Of a DNA stretch of 24,676 nucleotides, positions 23,056 to 24,676 are shown one piece after another. Under the pieces are notes generated by a model. The model was not told the DNA's origin, searched no databases, and saw nothing but the letters and a program-made list of their open reading frames with translations. The position numbers were made by a program, and so were the translations under genes. Each line of letters begins with the position of its first letter. Position 1 is the first letter of the stretch. Source of the DNA: a virus; the IMG/VR virus record IMGVR_UViG_3300037189_009088, positions 1 to 24,676 of that record; one strand, written 5' to 3'.

Positions 23056-23519
23056 TTCTTGACATTGCCTGCTAGACGATTGTATTCGTCAATTTCTTTT
23101 TGGGTGGTTATTTCGGCCATTACATCTATCTCATCATCTTTGTAGTGTGGATAGATAACCATTAATGCTTTGCGCTTGGCACTAAGCCCTGCTTCTTTTT
23201 TCTTGGGAGCAATCCATGGATGTCTAGGCATACCGCCATGTTCGTTTAATATTTCCACTCCCGGACTTACTGTTGTGGCCATGAGCCATTGTAGTTTTGG
23301 ATGCTTACCCACATCAAAAAAGTGTGTGTTGAGTCTTTCGTTAGTGGACAGTATGTAGTATTCTTCTAGATCACGGGAACCTTGCACAGCCGATCCCCAA
23401 CGTATCATGAGATAGGTTGAAAACTTTTTCTTTTCTTCGTCGGTAAGCTCGTCGTAGAAATTTCTGTTCTTGCGATCGAACTGCCTCATCTCATTGGCAA
23501 TGGTTAGTTTTTCACTCAT
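23052..23519 (-). CDS. Conserved T4-like phage protein of unknown function
   Basis: Protein of 155 residues. Notable segments are FSTYLMIRWGSAVQGSRDLE, STNERLNTHFFDVGKHPKLQ and LNEHGGMPRHPWIAPKKKE. It looks soluble, with helices at both ends. Similar proteins appear, from memory, beside the zinc-finger gene in T4-like aquatic phages, which supports a shared role in the replication module, but I know no function. The start overlaps the end of the gene before by 8 bases, and its stop overlaps the zinc-finger start (ATGA). Confidence 0.78.
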   Translation of the reverse strand: MSEKLTIANEMRQFDRKNRNFYDELTDEEKKKFSTYLMIRWGSAVQGSRDLEEYYILSTNERLNTHFFDVGKHPKLQWLMATTVSPGVEILNEHGGMPRHPWIAPKKKEAGLSAKRKALMVIYPHYKDDEIDVMAEITTQKEIDEYNRLAGNVKK

Positions 23520-23775
23520 GTTTGCTTAAATTATAAATCATTATAGCACGGTTCAAGGCGTCTTGTAAAGTGGTATTGGTTTTGGCGGCTCGACGAATGT
23601 TGCCCCACAAACGGTCTTGTTCAAGGTCTTTTACTAGGCCTGCAGCCTTTATGCTTTGCCCAATCATGTGACGCTCCGTAGAACCTGCTTCGCGAGCATA
23701 CACAGTTTCTCCTCCATCTGGACTTTCGTAAACGTATGTGGCACCTGGTTTAAGACTGCCCATACTTGTAGCCAT
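23512..23775 (-). CDS. Small conserved phage protein of unknown function
   Basis: Protein of 87 residues if started at the ATG at 23775 (MATSMGSLKPGATYVYESPD); the ATG at 23763 is an alternative, and the longer open frame up to 23808 would overlap the upstream gene more. It begins with a beta hairpin (TYVYESPDGGETVYAREAG) and continues with a helical part (IRRAAKTNTTLQDALNRAIMIYNL). No catalytic motif is seen. It overlaps both neighbours slightly in a compact operon of short conserved genes. Confidence 0.75.
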   Translation of the reverse strand: MATSMGSLKPGATYVYESPDGGETVYAREAGSTERHMIGQSIKAAGLVKDLEQDRLWGNIRRAAKTNTTLQDALNRAIMIYNLSKHE

Positions 23776-23896
23776 ACTGCAAATGTGCCCAACGTAAAAA
23801 ACGTTCAAGCCCCTCTCGATCGTCCGGGTAACTTTCCAAGTATACTCGGGACAAACGATTAATTATTTCAAATATTTCAGGTTCAGTATAGGGCAT
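23750..23896 (-). CDS. 48-residue conserved-looking small protein
   Basis: Short gene read directly from the sequence: ATG at 23896, stop TAA at 23752-23750. The product starts MPYTEPEIFEIINRLSRVYL and ends with RFLRWAHLQYGYKYGQS; it is acidic-helical at the start with a Trp/Tyr-rich end. Support for a real gene is the one-base gap from the upstream stop, an AAGG sequence about 13 bases before the ATG, continuous coding in an otherwise empty gap of about 120 bases, and a typical overlap (26 bases) with the next start. Function unknown. Confidence 0.72.
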   Translation of the reverse strand: MPYTEPEIFEIINRLSRVYLESYPDDREGLERFLRWAHLQYGYKYGQS

Positions 23897-23897
23897 A

Positions 23898-24398
23898 TTA
23901 CCAGGCCTTGGTGTAGTCAACAATCTCACAGTTGCGACTGACGTCTTTCACAAAGTAAACACAGTCAGGTTCTGCATCATCGTTCAAGGGCACGGCCAAC
24001 ATCTGACCGTTCTTGAGTTTGGGTGCATACCAGTTTACTTCATGATACACATCTAGTATCTCTATATCAGGAAAACTGGGCCTATAACTGCTTAAGGGAT
24101 TAAACTGAAACACCCTAAACCCACGATCGTTAATGCTGGTTAACGGTAGAACTTCAAGGTCACCGATATCAGGCTCGCCTATTAGTATCTGCCAGTCCAT
24201 GGGCATCTTGATTGTTGTCTTACCTATTCTCAAGACCAGAGCAGGTGCATTGAAGCTCTCCAAAAAGATAAGTGGGATAAAATGATAGTCTGGTTCTGCT
24301 GGATTAGAGTTATCCAATATAGCAAAACGCATGTCATCTACTTCTTCGGGCAAGTGGTTTAAATCGTAATAGGTATTGTCTAATGTAAGGATTCGCAT
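23898..24398 (-). CDS. Conserved T4-like phage protein of unknown function
   Basis: Protein of 166 residues, mostly beta by appearance: MRILTLDNTYYDLNHLPEEV, HFIPLIFLESFNAPALVLRI, KMPMDWQILIGEPDIGDLEV, LPLTSINDRGFRVFQFNPLS. I recall close relatives in T4-like aquatic phages next to uvsW, with no function known. There is no signal peptide or catalytic motif. The ATG at 24398 lacks a Shine-Dalgarno sequence, and a sigma70-like promoter ends 6 bases before it, so the mRNA may be leaderless; transcription through from uvsW is also possible. Confidence 0.8.
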   Translation of the reverse strand: MRILTLDNTYYDLNHLPEEVDDMRFAILDNSNPAEPDYHFIPLIFLESFNAPALVLRIGKTTIKMPMDWQILIGEPDIGDLEVLPLTSINDRGFRVFQFNPLSSYRPSFPDIEILDVYHEVNWYAPKLKNGQMLAVPLNDDAEPDCVYFVKDVSRNCEIVDYTKAW

Positions 24399-24404
24399 GT
24401 TGTT

Positions 24405-24433
24405 ATAATACAGTATTTGTGATAAGAAGTCAA
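24405..24433 (-). promoter_or_regulatory. Sigma70-type promoter abutting the 166-residue gene
   Basis: Minus-strand TTGACT (24433-24428), 17-base spacer, TATTAT (24410-24405). Six bases lie between the -10 and the ATG at 24398, the same arrangement as at the primase gene. It overlaps the uvsW stop codon. Confidence 0.65.
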
Positions 24434-24676
24434 GCGATTTTCATCCAGTCCAGTTTCTCTGCTGAAAATGGATAGTTGGCTTCTTTATAAAATTGTTTGC
24501 GTTTGGTCAAGTGACGTTTGGCAAACTTGCAGGTCGAAGTTATGTCCCAGATCTGCACATGGTCTTTGTCTTCGGCTTTTCTTATGCCCCGTCCAATACT
24601 TTGAATAACGCGGACAAAACTTTTCCCGGGTTCAATAAGAACCAAATTAAAAATCCTAGGGATATTAATACCCACA
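24430..24676 (-). CDS. uvsW: UvsW-type ATP-dependent helicase, C-terminal fragment
   Basis: Only the last ~81 residues are in the window; the gene continues past the right edge. VIQSIGRGIRKAEDKDHV is superfamily 2 helicase motif VI with its arginine fingers, preceded by a motif V-like stretch (INIPRIFNLVLIEP) and followed by VQIWDITSTCKFAKRHLTKR. This matches the end of T4 UvsW, which remodels recombination and stalled-fork intermediates and unwinds R-loops at origins. The stop at 24430 is followed by a 31-base gap that, together with the end of this gene, holds a sigma70-like promoter. Confidence 0.88.
   Translation of the reverse strand, partial: VGINIPRIFNLVLIEPGKSFVRVIQSIGRGIRKAEDKDHVQIWDITSTCKFAKRHLTKRKQFYKEANYPFSAEKLDWMKIA

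Noticed and set aside
1-24676. tRNA genes, CRISPR arrays, insertion sequences or attachment sites
   Set aside because: Gaps between genes are too short for tRNAs and I saw no cloverleaf, spaced repeats, transposase or att-like duplication.

Overview
The window looks like part of a T4-like (contractile-tailed) bacteriophage genome, probably from an uncultured aquatic phage of a Gram-negative, likely proteobacterial, host. Support comes from a gp41-type helicase, a gp61-type primase, the C-terminus of a UvsW-type helicase, an aerobic NrdA, tail-fibre and structural genes, very tight packing with ATGA/TAATG stop-start overlaps, and recurring TAAATA boxes directly upstream of genes that resemble T4 late promoters. 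The IscU/IscA sequences and the TTGACA-N17-TATACT type promoters fit a proteobacterial host, but the host cannot be named from the sequence. No terminase, portal, major capsid or sheath gene lies in this window.

Layout. Nearly everything is on the minus strand, so transcription runs from right to left; only three genes (about 7353-7898, 14516-16117 and 21460-21837) are on the plus strand. The right third (24676 to 16753) is the replication module: the end of uvsW, a run of conserved T4-like genes of unknown function including a newly read 48-residue gene, a 189-residue protein carrying the palm motifs of DNA polymerase III alpha, a structural gene, then primase, a glycosyltransferase-like gene and helicase joined by start/stop overlaps or very short gaps, and an unknown gene. 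The middle (16117 to 8444) is a virion/late region: a tail fibre, a small conserved gene, Ala-rich proteins, a large protein combining two nucleotidyltransferase-like signatures, a small structural gene bounded by a late promoter and a hairpin terminator, and a holin-like or XhlA-like membrane protein. The left third (8421 to 1) is accessory: two oxygenase-fold proteins facing each other, a secreted small protein, a free-standing HNH homing endonuclease, an iscU / 2OG-Fe(II) oxygenase / iscA / SGNH-like operon, a PD-(D/E)XK exonuclease, a tailspike-like fibre, an unknown gene and the first 482 codons of nrdA.

How the parts work together. The helicase, primase, UvsW and exonuclease serve replication and recombination, and NrdA serves deoxynucleotide supply. 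IscU and IscA could boost host Fe-S assembly during infection, using the host cysteine desulfurase. TAAATA late promoters would drive the structural genes. The points most worth checking are a start-codon hairpin that overlaps a late promoter at the homing endonuclease gene, the miniature polymerase III-like protein, the Fe-S operon, a group of genes whose promoters abut the start codon (candidate leaderless mRNAs), and the two-domain nucleotidyltransferase protein. There is no gene-free stretch longer than 300 bases.
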